Source of the DNA: Sophora flavescens | Taxonomy: Eukaryota; Streptophyta; Magnoliopsida; Fabales; Fabaceae | Direction of reading: 5' to 3' | DNA: 64,000 bases | Assembly: GCA_030762895.1 (NCBI GenBank) | Contig: CM061069.1 | Location: 4,523,178-4,587,177, forward strand | In this document: positions 23,601 through 34,958 of the stretch, piece after piece | How positions within the stretch are numbered: the first letter of the stretch is position 1 | How the letters are laid out: every line of letters starts with the position of its first letter | Program-made: the position numbers and the translations under genes | The notes under the pieces: model-generated | What the model was told of the DNA's origin: nothing | Database searches by the model: none | Seen by the model: only the letters and a program-made list of their open reading frames with translations

Positions 23601-26600
23601 CACCAATAGACAGGTGATCATCCTGAAGTGGCCTTGGAAGCGGTGGCAAACACCAGATTGACTGAAGGCGCATCGGCAAGGATCCTCTTGATGTTGTTGG
23701 TTTTTTAAAATGTTCGCTTTCGATATTTATCAATTTAGTGGGGTACTCGATGGTTTGGCGAGGCTGTGGGTGCGTGCCTACTCGACCTTGGTTGTGGATG
23801 GACGTGGTGTTAGGTGATGCCTTCCGGATCGGAGCCGAAGCACCAACAGACGGGTGATCGTCCTGAAGTGGCCTTGGAAGGGGTGGCAAACACCAGATCG
23901 ACGGAAGGTGCATCGGAAATGATCCTCATGATGTTGTTAGTTTTTCAAAATGTTGGCTTTCGATATTTATCAATTTAGTGTGGTAATCGATGGGGTGGCT
24001 AGGGTGTGGGTACGCGGCTCCTCGACCTTGGTTGTGGATGGACGTGGTGTTAGGGGATGCCTTTCGGTGCGGAGCCGAAGCACCAATAGACAGGTGATCG
24101 TCCTGAAGTGGCCTTGGAAGGGGTGGCGAACACCTGATCGACTGAAGGAACATCAGAAAGGATCCTTGTGATGTTGTTGGTTTTTTAAAATGTTGGCTTT
24201 CGATATTTATCAATTTTGTTGGGTTCTCGATGGTGTGCCAAGGCTGTGGGTGTGCGGTACCTCGACCCTGGTTGTGGTTGGATGTGGTGTTAGGAGCCCT
24301 TTCGGGGCGGAGGGGAAGCACCAATAGATGGGTGATCATCCTGAAGTGGCCTTGGAAGGGGTGACAAACACTAGATCGACTGAAGGCGCATCAGAAAGTA
24401 TCCTCGTGATGTGGTTGGTTTTTTAAGATGTTGGCTTTCGATATTTATCAATTTTGTGGGGTACACGATGGTGTGGCGAGGCTGTGGGTACGTGGCTCCT
24501 CGACCTTGGTTGTGGATGGACGTGGTGTTAGGTGATGCCTTCCAGGGCGGAGCCGAAGCACCAACAGACGGGTGATCGTCTTGGAGTGGCCTTGGAAGTG
24601 GTGGCAAACACTAGATCGGCTGAAGGTGGATCGGAAAGGATCTTCGGGATGTTGTCAGTTTTTCAAAATGTTGGCTTTCGATATTTATCAATTAAGTGGG
24701 GTAATCGATGGTGTGGCGAGGGTGTGGGTACGTGGCTCCTCGATCTTGGTTGTGGATGGACGTGGTGTTAGGTGATGCCTTCCGGGGCGAAGCCCAAGCA
24801 CCAATAGACGGGTGATCGTCCTGAAGTGGCCTTGGAAGGGGTGGCAAACACCAGATCGGCTGAAGGCGCATCGGAAAGGATCCTTATGATGTTGTTGGTT
24901 TTTTAAAATGTTGGCTTTCGATATTTATCAATTTTGTTGGGTACTCGATGGTGTGCCGTGGCTGTGGGTGCGCGGCACCTTGACCTTGGTTGTGGTTGGA
25001 CCTGGTGTTAGTTGATGCTTTTCGGGGCAGAGCGGAAGCACCTATAGACGGATGATCGTCCTGAAGTGTCCTTGGAAGGGGTGGCAAACACCAGATCGAC
25101 TGAAGACGCATCAGAAAGTGTCCACGTGATATGGTGGTTTTTTAAAATGTTGGCTTTCGATATTTATCAATTTCGTGGGGTACTCGTTGGTGTGGCGAGG
25201 CTGTGGGTGTGTGGCTCCTCGACCTTGGTTGTGGTTGGACGTGGTGTTAGGTGATGCCTTCTAGGGTAGAGCCGAAGAACCAAGAGGCGGGTTATCGCCC
25301 TCCAGTGGCCTTGGAAGGGGGGGCAAACACCAGATGGGCCGAAGGCGCATTGGAAAGGATCCTCTTGATGTTGTTGGTTATTAAAAATGTTGGCTTTCGG
25401 TATTTATCAATTTTGTGGGGGTACTAAATGGTGTGGTGAGGCTATGGGTGTGTGCCACATCGACCTTGGCTGTGGATTGACGCGGTGTTTGGTGATGCCC
25501 TCCGGGGTAGAGCCGCAGCACCAATAGACGGGTGATCGTCCTGAAGTGGCCTTGGAAGGGGTGGCAAACACTAGATCGGCTGAAGGCACATCCGAAAGGA
25601 TCCTCTTGATGTTTTTTGTTTTTTAAAATGTTGGCTTTCGATATTTATCAATTTCGTGGGGTACTCGATGGTGTGGTGAGGCTGTGGGTGCGCGGCTCCT
25701 CGACCTTTCCTGTGGATGGACGTGGTGTTAGGTGATGCCTTCCGGGGCGAAGCCGCATAACGAAGAGTGGGGTGATCATTTTGAAGTGACCTTGGAGGGG
25801 TGGCAAACACCGGATCGACTGAAGGCACACCGGAAAGGATCCTCTTGATGTTGTTGGTTATTAAAAATGTTGGCTTTCGGTATTTATCAATTTTGTGGGG
25901 TACTCAATGATGTGGTGAGGCTTTGGGTGTGTGCCACATCGACCTTGGCTGTGGATGGACGTGGTGTTAGGTGATGCCCTCCGGGGCAGAGCCGAAGAAC
26001 CAATAGGCAGGGATCGTCCTGAAGTGGCCTTGGAAGCGGTGGCAAACACCAGATCGGCTGAAGGCGCATCGGAAATGATACTCTTGATGTTGTTGGTTTA
26101 TTAAAATGTTGCCTTTCTATATTTATCAATTTCGTGGGGTACTCGATGGTGTGGCGAGGCTGCGGGTTCGAGGCTACTCGACCTTGGTTGTTGATGGACA
26201 TGGTGTTAGGTGATGCCTTTTGGGGCGGAGCCGATGCTCGAATAGCCGGGAAATCATCCTGAAGTGGCAAACACCAGATCGGTCGAAGCCGAATCGGAAA
26301 GGATCCTCATGATGTTAATGGTTTTTTAAAATGCTGGATTTATATATTTATAAAATTCGTGGGTTACTCGATTGTGTGGCCAGGATGCGGGTGCACAGAT
26401 CCTCGACCTTGGTTTTGGATGGATGTGGTGTTAGGTGATGCCTTCCAGGGCAGAGCCGAAGCACCAATAGATGGGTGATCGTCCTGAAGTGTCCTTCGAA
26501 TGGTGGGAAACACCTGAACGGCTGAAGGCGCATCAGAATGGATCCTCGTGATGTTGTTGGTTTTTTAAAATGTTGGCTTTCGATATTTATGTATTTTGTG

Positions 26601-29600
26601 GGGTACTCAATGGTGTGGTGAGGTTGTGGGTGTATGGCATCTTGAACTTGGCTGTGGATGGACGTGGTGTTTGGTGATGCCTTCCGGGGCAGAGCCGAAG
26701 CACCAATAGACGGGTGATCATCCTGAAGTGGCCATGGAAGGGGTGGCAAACACTAGATCAGCTGAAGGTGCATGGGAAAAGATCCTCGTGAAGTTGTTGG
26801 TTTTTTAAAATGTTAGCTTTCCATATTTATCAATAACGTGGGGTACTTGTGGTGTGGCAAGGCCTTCGGAGCGCGGTTTCTCGACCTTGGTTGTGGATGG
26901 ACGTGGTGTTAGGTGATGCCTTTCGGGGTGGAGTCGAAGCACCAAGAGACCGATGATCGTCATAAAGTGGCCTTGGAAGGGGTGGCAAACACCATATCGA
27001 CTGAAGGCGCATCGGAAGGGATCCTCGTCATGTTGTTGGTTTTTAAAAATGTTGGCTTTCGATATTTATCAATTTCGTGTGGTACTCGATGGTGTGGTCG
27101 GGCTATAGGTACGCGACTCCTCGACCTTTGCTGTGGATGGACGTGGTGTTAGGTGACGCCTTCCGGGGCGGAGCCGAATCACCAAGAAAAAGGGTGATCA
27201 TCCTGAAGTGGCCTTGGAGCGGTGGCAAACACCGGATCGACTGAAGGCGCATCGTAAACGATCCTCATGATGTTATTGGTTTTTAAAAATGTTGGCTTTC
27301 CGTATTTATCAATTTTGTGTGGTACTCAATGGTGTGGTGAGGCTGTGGGTGTGTGGCTCTTCGACCTTGGATGTGGATGTAGGTGGTGTTAGGTGATGCC
27401 TTCCGGGGCGGAGTCGAAGCACCAATAGACGGGTGATCGTCCTAAAGTGGCCTTGGAAGGCATGGCAAACACTAGATCGGCAGAAGGCGCATCGGAAAGG
27501 ATCCTCGTGATGTTGTTGGTTTTTTAAAATGTTAGCATTCGATATTTATCAATTTCGTGGGGTACTCGATGGTGTGATGAGGCTGTGGGTGCGTGGCTCC
27601 TCGACCTTTGCTGTTGATGGACGTGGTGTTAGGTGATTCCTTCCGGGGCGGAGTCGAAGATCCAATAGACGGGTGATCTTCCAGAAGTTGCCTTGGAAGG
27701 CGTGGCAAAAACCAGATCGGCTGAAGGTGCATTGGAAAGGATCCTTGTGAAGTTGTTGGTTTTTTAAAATGTTGGCTTTCGATATTTATCAATTTCGTGG
27801 GGTACTCGATGGTGTGGCGACACTGTGGGTGCGCGGCTCCTGAAACTTGGTTGTGGATGGACGTGGTGTTAGGTGATACCTTCCGGGGCGGAGCCGAAGC
27901 ACCAATAGACGAGTGATCGTCCTGAAGTAGCCTTGGAGGGGTGGCAAACACCGGATCCAATGACGGCGCATCGAAAAGGATCCTCGTGATGTTGATGGTT
28001 TTTAAAAATGTTGGTTTTCGATATTTATCAATTTCGTGGGGTACTCGCTGGTGTGGCGAGGTTGTGGGTGCGCGGCTCCTCGAACTTGGTTGTTGATGGA
28101 CGTGGTGTTAGGGGATGCCTTCTAGGGCGGAGCTGAAGCACCAAGATACGGGTGATCATCATGAAGTGGCCTTGGAAGGGGTGGTAAACACCAGATCGAC
28201 TGAAGGCTCATTGGAAATAATCCTCGTGATGTTGTTGGTTTTTAAAAATATTGGCTTTCGATATTTACCAATTTCGTGGGGTACTCGATGGTGTGGCGAG
28301 GCTGTGGGTGCGCGACTCCTCGGCCTTGGTTATGGATGGACGTGGTGTTAGGTGATACCTTCTGGGGCAGAGCCGAAGAACCAATAGACGGGTGATCGTC
28401 CTAAAGTGGCGTTGGAAGGGGTGGCAACCACCAGATCAGCTGAAGGCGCATCGGAAAGGATCCTCGTGATGTTGTTGGTTTTTTAAAATGTTGGCTTTCG
28501 ATATTTATCAATTTCGTGGGGTACTCGATGGTGTGGCGAGGCTGTGGGTGCACGACTCCTCAACCTTGGTTGTGGATGGACGTGGTGTTAGGTGATGCCT
28601 TCCGGGGTGGAGCCGAAACACCAAGAGACGGGTGATCGTGCTGAAGTGGCCTTGGAAGGGGTATCAAACACCAGATCGGCTGAAGGTGCATCGGAAAGGA
28701 TCCTCGTGATGTTGTTGGTTATTTAAAATGTTGGTTTTCGATATTTATCAATTTCGTGGGGTACTCGATGGTGTGGCGAGGCTGTGGGTGCGCGGCTCCT
28801 CGACCTTTATTGTGGATGGACGTGGTGTTAGGTGACGCCTTCCGGGGCGGAGCCGAAACCCCAAGAGACGGGTGATCGTCCTGAAGTGGCCTTGGAGGGG
28901 TGGCAAACACCGGATCGACTGAAGGCGCATCGGAAAGGATCCTCGTGATGTTGTTGGTTTTTTAAAATGTTAGCTTCCCATATTTATTGATTTACGTGGG
29001 GTACTCGTAGTGTGGCGAGGCTTTGGGAGCGCGGTTCCTCGACCTCGGTTGTGGATGGACGTGGTGTTAGGTGATGCCTTCCGGGGCGGAGCCGAAGCAC
29101 CAAGATATGGGTGATCGTCCTGAATTGGCCTTGGAAGGGGTGGTAAACACCAGACCGACTGAAGGCACATCGCTAAGGATCCTCGGTATGTTGTTTGTTT
29201 TTAAAAATGCTGGCTTTAGAAATTTATACGATTCGTGGGGTACTCGATGGTGTGACGAGGATGTGGGTGCGCAGATTCTCGACCTTAGTTATGGATGGAC
29301 GTGGTGTTAGGTGATGTCGTCCGGGGTGGAGCCGAAGAACCAAGAGACGGGTGATCGTCCTGAAGTGGCATTGGAAGGGGTGGCAAACTCCAGATTGACT
29401 GAAGGCGCATTGGAAAGGATACTCGTGATGTTGTTTTTAAAAATGATGGCTTTCGATATTTATCAATTTTGTGGGGTACTCAATGGTGTGGTGAGGCTGT
29501 GGGTGTGTGGCTCCTCGACCTTGGCTGTGGATGTAGGTGGTGTTAGGTGTTGCCTTCCGGGGCGGAGTCGAAGCAACAATAGATGGGTGATCGTCCTAAT

Positions 29601-30460
29601 GTGGCCTTGGAAGGCTTGGCAAACACCAGATCGGTTGAAGGCGCATCGGAAAGGATCCTCGTGATGTTGTTGGTTTTTGAAAATGTTAGCATTCCATATT
29701 TATCAATATCGTGGGGTACTCGATGGTGTGATGAGGCTCTGGGTGAGTGCCTCCACGACCTTTGTTGTGGATGGACGTGGTGTTAGGTGATTCCTTCCGG
29801 GGCGGAGTCGAAAATCCAATAGACGGGTGATCATCCTAAAGTGGCCTTGGAAGGCGTGGCAAACACCAGATCAGCTGGAGACGCATTGTAAAGGATCCTC
29901 GTGATGTTGTTGGTTTTTAAAAATGTTGGCTTTCGATATTTATCAATTTCGTGGGGTACTCGATGGTGTGGCGAGGCTATGGGTGTGCGTCTCCTCGACC
30001 TTGGTTGTGGATGGACGTGGTGTTAGGTGATGCCTTCCGGGGCGGAGCTGAAGCACCATGATTCGGGTGATCGTCCTGAAGTGGCCTAGGAAGGGGTGGC
30101 AAACACCAGATCGGCTGATGGCGCAGTGGAAATGATCATCGTGATGTTGTTGGTTTTTAAAAATGTTGGCTTTCGATATTTATCAATTTCGTGGAGTACT
30201 CGATGGTGTGGCGAGGCTGTGGGTGCGTGGCTCCTCGGCCTTGGTTGTGGATGGACGTGGTGTTAGGTGATGCCTTCCGGGGTGGAGCCGAAACACCAAG
30301 AGGCGGGTGATTGTGCTGAAGTGGCCTTGGAAGGGGTGTCAAACCCCAGATCGGCTGAAGGTGCATCGGAAAGGATCCTCGTGATGTTGTTGGTTATTTA
30401 AAATGTTGGCTTTAGATATTTATCAATTTCGTGGGGAACTCGATGGTGTGGCGAGGCAGT

Positions 30461-30465
30461 GGGTG
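30461..30465. repeat. left target-site duplication (GGGTG)
   Basis: The last five satellite bases before TGATCAGCC. The right copy should follow the 3' LTR inside the N gap and cannot be seen. Confidence 0.55.
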
Positions 30466-30687
30466 TGATCAGCCTTTGGCTCATCTTGTTTTATGACTAG
30501 TATGACCGTGGTTTTGTGCTAATTTTATCTAGTTTTCGCCCAAATTAGACTCGATTGTCCTCAAGTAAGGGTTTGAGTCTCTTAAGTAGTTTTAGGATAT
30601 TTTAGCTAGTTTTGAGTCAAATAAAGCACTTATTGATATTTCATGTTTCAGGAGAGCAAGAAGGGAAGGGCCCTTAGAAGCAGAAGC

Positions 30688-30993
30688 CATCACGACCCAA
30701 CTGTGACGCTGGTCACGGCCGTGATGAGCTACTCATGGAAGACAGAAAGGATCACGGCCTAGTCGTGATACACATCACGGGCATGATGAGGAGAACCTGA
30801 AAGGCAGAATTGATCACGGCCCAGCCGTGATGAAGGTCACGGTCGTGACAGATCAGCACCCAAAGTCAGAATGCATCACGGCCTGGCCGTGATGCTTCTG
30901 ATAAGCATCACGGCCGTGACGGACTAGAATTTGAATGCGTACCCTTGACAGAAGCGGTCACGGCCTGCCGTGATGGCCATCACGGCCGTGACG
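30688..30993. repeat. palindrome array in U3 of the 5' LTR
   Basis: About a dozen CACGG/CCGTG arms within 306 bp. The perfect 10-bp palindrome CACGGCCGTG occurs three times (near 30713, 30907, 30980). Spaced versions are CACGGCCTAGTCGTG, CACGGCCCAGCCGTG, CACGGCCTGGCCGTG and CACGGCCTGCCGTG. Arms are usually preceded by CAT or GGT. The array ends 12 bp before the TATA box, where transcription-factor sites of an LTR promoter would be expected. It also holds many CpG sites. Function unknown. Confidence 0.88.
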
Positions 30994-31004
30994 TGCGGCC
31001 ACCT

Positions 31005-31011
31005 TATAAAT
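31005..31011 (+). promoter_or_regulatory. TATA box of the 5' LTR
   Basis: TATAAAT in ACCTTATAAATAGAAGC. The same box is kept at 39000 in the 3' LTR. It lies directly downstream of the palindrome array, and transcription probably starts about 25-35 bp further on. Confidence 0.7.
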
Positions 31012-31207
31012 AGAAGCACACCAGACTGAAGTGGCATCCAGAATTCTCACTGTTTACACATTATTCTTAGGTTTTTGTCATATTTGTGATGGAGAACTAA
31101 TTCTCTTTGGTTAATCTGATGTAATCGGTTTTCGCCGACACTTGAGGTTCATGTAATTCCCGGATTAAATTGATTCTCCCTTTCAATGCTATGCTATATT
31201 TTTCTGT

Positions 31208-31355
31208 TTGCTTAATTCAGAATTGTGTAGACTAAGTATTGATTTATTTCGATGATTGTATGTTCCTATACTTAATCGTGTTTGCTTAATTCGCGTGCGT
31301 TCAATCGTGTTTGCTTAATTCACGAGAGATTCATCCGTTTGCTTAATTCGGAATT
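31208..31355. repeat. GTTTGCTTAATTC short repeats in the LTR
   Basis: GTTTGCTTAATTC occurs at about 31207, 31279, 31308 and 31339, followed by AGAATT, GCGTG, ACGAG and GGAATT. The copies lie downstream of the TATA box, so they are probably in the R/U5 part and would be transcribed. The 3' LTR keeps the set near 39200-39345, with one copy changed to GTTTACTTAATTC. Confidence 0.75.
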
Positions 31356-31694
31356 AGGGACATATATCTCGTAGCGTCAATTTCGCTTGTTAATTGCTGC
31401 TACAATCGAAAAGGGATTAGAATCTGCTTAGGGCATGGGAATTGTATGAACCGATGATAGTGGGAAACCGAGAGTAGTAGATTAATCGTGTTGATCATTG
31501 ATATTCACTTCTTGATCTATTTTCTACTCTGTTTTCGTAATTGAATTTTAAACCTTCAAACCCCGCCAAAACTGATTTTTCTGGAAATAACAACCCAAGA
31601 GTACTTGTGAGACGATACTCGAGTTGTCGCACCCTGACTGCAGTTTTTTACAAACCACTCGCTATTTGACGCGCGTGCGACAGCGTGTCAAAAT

Positions 31695-31713
31695 TGGCGC
31701 CGTTGCCGGGGAC
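31695..31713 (+). promoter_or_regulatory. primer-binding site, tRNA-Asp type
   Basis: TGGCGCCGTTGCCGGGGAC, four bases after the LTR end. This is the primer site used by Athila-lineage elements, complementary to the 3' end of plant tRNA-Asp. Identification is from memory of the motif. Confidence 0.85.
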
Positions 31714-31799
31714 TCTTGTTTGTTATTTTCGTATTTTTCGTTTTTCTGTTTTTCTTCTGAATTAGTCTGCCTACTAGGTCTACTTGCTCTGACTTGTGT

Positions 31800-32275
31800 G
31801 ATTTTCATCCCGAAATTGAAAGAACTTTGCACACACGCCGTAGAGCAATTCGGGCTAGCACTAGTGGTAATTCTGATTCTGAAATTGTTTTTGATAACAT
31901 GGATGACCAAAGAAAATTAAGATAGCTTGTTGCTCCTAATGTTAATTACAACGGCTTGTGTATTGAGTATGCTGATGTCGTTGCTCCTTTCGAATTAAAA
32001 TCTGGTTTAATACACTTGTTGCCAAAGTTTAGTGGTCTTGCAGGTGAGGATACGCACAAACATTTGAAAGAATTCCAGGTTGTCTGCTCTACACCCTTGA
32101 GACCGGAAGGAATAACTGAAGACCATATCAAGCTGAGAGCCTTCCCGTTCTCACTTCAAGGTGCTGCAAAGGATTGGTTATACTACCTTGAGCCAAATTA
32201 TGTTTCAACCTGGAACGATTTGAAGAAGGTCTTCTTGGAAAGGTACTTTCCTGCCTCGAGAGTTGCATGGTATTA
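31800..32275 (+). pseudogene. gag: gag, N-terminal part (broken)
   Basis: Capsid-like Gag protein, which would assemble the cytoplasmic virus-like particle. The reading in this frame includes HPEIERTLHTRR, then SDSEIVFDNMDDQRK, a TAG stop at 31923, and then the conserved retrotransposon Gag domain (EDTHKHLKEF, IKLRAFPFSL, AAKDWLYYL, KKVFLERYFPASR). No ATG is visible upstream of 31899 in frame, and a TGA lies near 31758, so the true start is lost or non-standard. The frame ends at a stop (32274) just where Gag should continue. A short deletion there shifts the reading frame by one relative to the rest of Gag. Confidence 0.88.
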
Positions 32276-33273
32276 GACAAGGCAATGAGTCATTGGCTGA
32301 ATATTGGGAGAGATTCAAGAAGTTGGTCTCCAGTTGCCCTCAACACCAGATTTCCGAGCAACTCCTTATTCAATACTTTTATGAGGGGTTGTTACCGATG
32401 GATAGAAACATTTTGGATGCTGCTAGTGGGGGAGCACTTATTGATAAGACCCCAGCCGCTGCCAAGCAGTTGATTGAGAACATGTCACTCAACTCCCAAC
32501 AGTTCACAACTAGAGGTAATTCTGTCTAGACAAGGGGTGTGAATGAGATCCATGGTTCTTCTTCCAACAAGGCTCTTGAAACCAGAATTGATGAGCTTAC
32601 TTCTCTAGTGAAACAGTTGGCAGTGGATAGAGTTCAGACAGCAAGGGTGTGTGGTATTTGTACTTCTCCTAAGCACCTGTCCGATGCATGCCCTATTCTG
32701 AAAGAAGAGTCGGTCACTGATTTGCCTCAAGCATATGCAGCTAATCTCTACAATCAAGGCAACAATCAGAACAGGTACAACAACATTCCTGACCTCTCTA
32801 CAAATAGGTACCACCCCAACTGGAGGAACCACCCGAACCTTCGGTATGGGAACTCATCTGCACAACAGCAACAACCAATGTTACCGTTGGCACCACCACA
32901 GAGTTCTCCCCAAGTGACCACCTCTGCACCTTCTGGACCTTCACTAGAGGACTTGGTCAAGCAAATGGCTGCACAAAATCTCCAGTTTCAGCAGCGAACG
33001 GACTCTAGTATTCATGCTCTACAGACACAGATTGGACAGCTTGCCACTTCCATGAATGCCATGCAGCAAGCTCAAGGATCAACCCAACTACCTGCTCAAC
33101 CAGTAGTGAATCCTAATGTCCAAAAACCTAATGTGAGTGCAATTTCTTTGAGATCCGGGAAAGTTGTAGAGGCAGCCCCTGAAAAAGATAAGGAAACTGT
33201 TGAGGTAGCACCTGAGCCTTCTGCTGTTATTGAGGCTGAAAAAGAGTATGTGCCACCGATCCCCTTCCCGTAA
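32263..33273 (+). pseudogene. gag: gag, C-terminal part with CCHC zinc knuckle (broken)
   Basis: It continues the Gag domain in the next frame: GIRQGNESLAEYWERFKKL, then SEQLLIQYFYEGL, and DAASGGALIDKTP. An in-frame TAG stands at 32527. After it the frame continues with a nucleic-acid-binding knuckle, CGIC-x4-H-x4-C (C38, C41, H46 and C51 counted from the ATG at 32539). Next comes a Q/P-rich linker and SAISLRSGK. The frame is closed by TAA at 33271, inside the PFP.R motif that normally leads without a stop into the protease region. Both stops are in frame, so single substitutions explain them. Confidence 0.88.
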
Positions 33274-34958
33274 AGAGTGCTGAAAAATAAAAAGATTGAT
33301 GGGGAAGACAAGGAGAGAGAGATTCTGGATGTGTTCAGAAAAGTGGCAGTAAACATTCCCCTTCTGGATGTGATTAAGCAGGTTCCAAAATATGCAAAGT
33401 TTCTGAAGGACTTTTTCACACACAAGAGGAGGTTGAAGGGTAATGAGAGAGTTAATTTGGGGCGAAATGTTTCAGCCCTCATTCAACCTAAGCCTGCACC
33501 TGAGAAAGTTATTGTTTCAGCCCTTACTCAGGCAATGCCACAGAAGTGCAAGGATCCGGGAACTTTTGCTATTCCATGCACCATTGGGGACAACAAATTC
33601 GACAACTGCATGTTGGATTTGGGAGCTTCTATTAATGTCATGCCCACCTCTGTCTTCAGCAATCTTGATCTTGGTCCCTTGCAACACACATGTCTTACTA
33701 TTCAGTTGGCAAACAGGACCAATGCTCGCCCCATTGGAGTGGTAGAAGATGTGTTGGTACAGGTTAATGATTTGATTTTCCCTGCTGATTTTTACATCCT
33801 GGACATGGCGGGGGAAACAAACTCAAGCAGATCACCGATCATTCTGGGCAGACCGTTCATGAAGACGGCGAAGACAAAGATTGATGTTGATGATGGAACC
33901 ATGTCCATGGAGTTTGGTGACATTGTTGCAAAGTTCAACATTTTCGATGCTATGAAGCATCCCGTGGAAGAGCACTCTGTCTTTCAATTAGAGTTGCTCT
34001 CTGAAATTGTTGATGACACCTATGATGACTTGGTTTATGATTTTCCATCTATCTCTGGTTTTGATGATGTTTATTCATGTGATGATTGTACTAACACTGA
34101 CCCTTGTGCTGTGTGTGCTGAGATTAATGCTACCTTGCAGGGTGACAGTGTAAGTGAAGCTGCTTATTCAGCTGAAGTTCTTGACAGCACGGCTGCCCCA
34201 ACCATACCATCCATTGAGCAGCCACCCTCCCTAGAGCTTAAGCCACTTCCTGGAAATCTGAAGTATGCCTATTTGGAGAGGGATGAAAAACTTCCAGCTA
34301 TCATCTCCTCTAACCTTGATTCCAATCAGGAAGCTAAGCTCTTGGAGGTTTTGAAGAAGCATAAGAAGGCAATTGGGTGGACCTTGGCCGACATACCAGA
34401 TATTAGCCCCTCTAGTTGTATGCATAGGATTTTGTTGGAGGATAGGGCTAAAACAGTTAGGCAGCCCCAAAGGCGGCTCAATCCCTTGATTCTTGATGTT
34501 GTGAAGAAGGAGATGACAAAACTCTTGCATGCGGGTATCATATACCCTATCTCTGACAGTAATTGGGTGAGCCCAGTGCAAGTTGTACCTAAGAAGTCTG
34601 GACTCACAATGGTGAAAAATGAAAATGATGAACTTGATCCCACTAGAGTCCAGAATAGCTGGAGAGTCTGCATTGACTACAAGAGATCGAACCAGGCTAC
34701 TAGAAAGGATCACTTTCCTTTGTCGTTCATTGATCAGATGCTTGAACGGCTAGTAGGTAAATCACATTACTGCTTTCTTGATGGTTTTTCAGGGTACTTC
34801 CAGATCCACATTGCACCAGAGGATCAGGAAAAGACTACTTTAACGTGCCCCTTCGGCACATTTGCTTACAGGAGGATGCCATTTGGTCTTTGCAATGCTC
34901 CTGGCACATTCCAGAGATGCATGATTAGGATTTTTACTGAATATATTGAAAACTGCAA
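33274..34958 (+). pseudogene. pol: pol part 1: aspartic protease and N-terminal reverse transcriptase
   Basis: In frame with the preceding gag part but separated from it by the TAA at 33271. Numbered from 33277, residues 1-60 hold the conserved pre-protease stretch (VNIPLLDVIKQVPKYAKFLK). Residues 111-123 hold the retropepsin active site MLDLGASINVMP, and ILGRPFM is at 189-195. Reverse transcriptase begins near 385. RVCIDYK is at 463-469, CFLDGFSGYFQIHI at 499-512 (D502 is the first catalytic aspartate), and the PFGTFAYRRMPFGLCNAP motif at 525-542. The protein would mature Gag-Pol and copy the RNA. The frame is lost at 34957-34958, just before the catalytic MDD motif, by a small indel. Confidence 0.92.

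Larger units (their letters stand above)
16676..30465. repeat. 240-bp satellite array, block B
   Basis: About 57 monomers of the same family. Many here carry TTTAGTGGGGTAATCG in place of TTTCGTGGGGTACTCG, and in 19000-22600 the two forms tend to alternate, giving a dimer-like period of about 480 bp. After about 23170 the monomers shift to other variants (for example CTCGACCTTTGCTGTGG). Shortened or scrambled monomers occur near 20515, 23020-23130, 23525-23600 and 26250. It ends at GGGTG (30461-30465), the left target duplication of the next element. Confidence 0.96.
30466..31690 (+). mobile_element. 5' LTR (1225 bp)
   Basis: It starts TGATCAGCCTTTGGC right after satellite and ends GACAGCGTGTCA four bases before the primer-binding site. 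It contains a palindrome array (30688-30993), a TATA box (31005) and GTTTGCTTAATTC repeats (31208-31355). The start is confirmed by the matching start of the 3' LTR at 38581. The end is inferred from the primer site, because the end of the 3' LTR lies in the gap. Confidence 0.88.

Noticed and set aside
31624..31920. 98-codon frame across the LTR end and primer site
   Set aside because: It overlaps the LTR tail and the primer-binding site in a frame other than gag. The gag wording is in a different frame from about 31800.
33088..34713. Minus-strand frames of 100-160 codons opposite gag-pol
   Set aside because: They are antisense shadows of the well-supported gag and pol reading on the plus strand.
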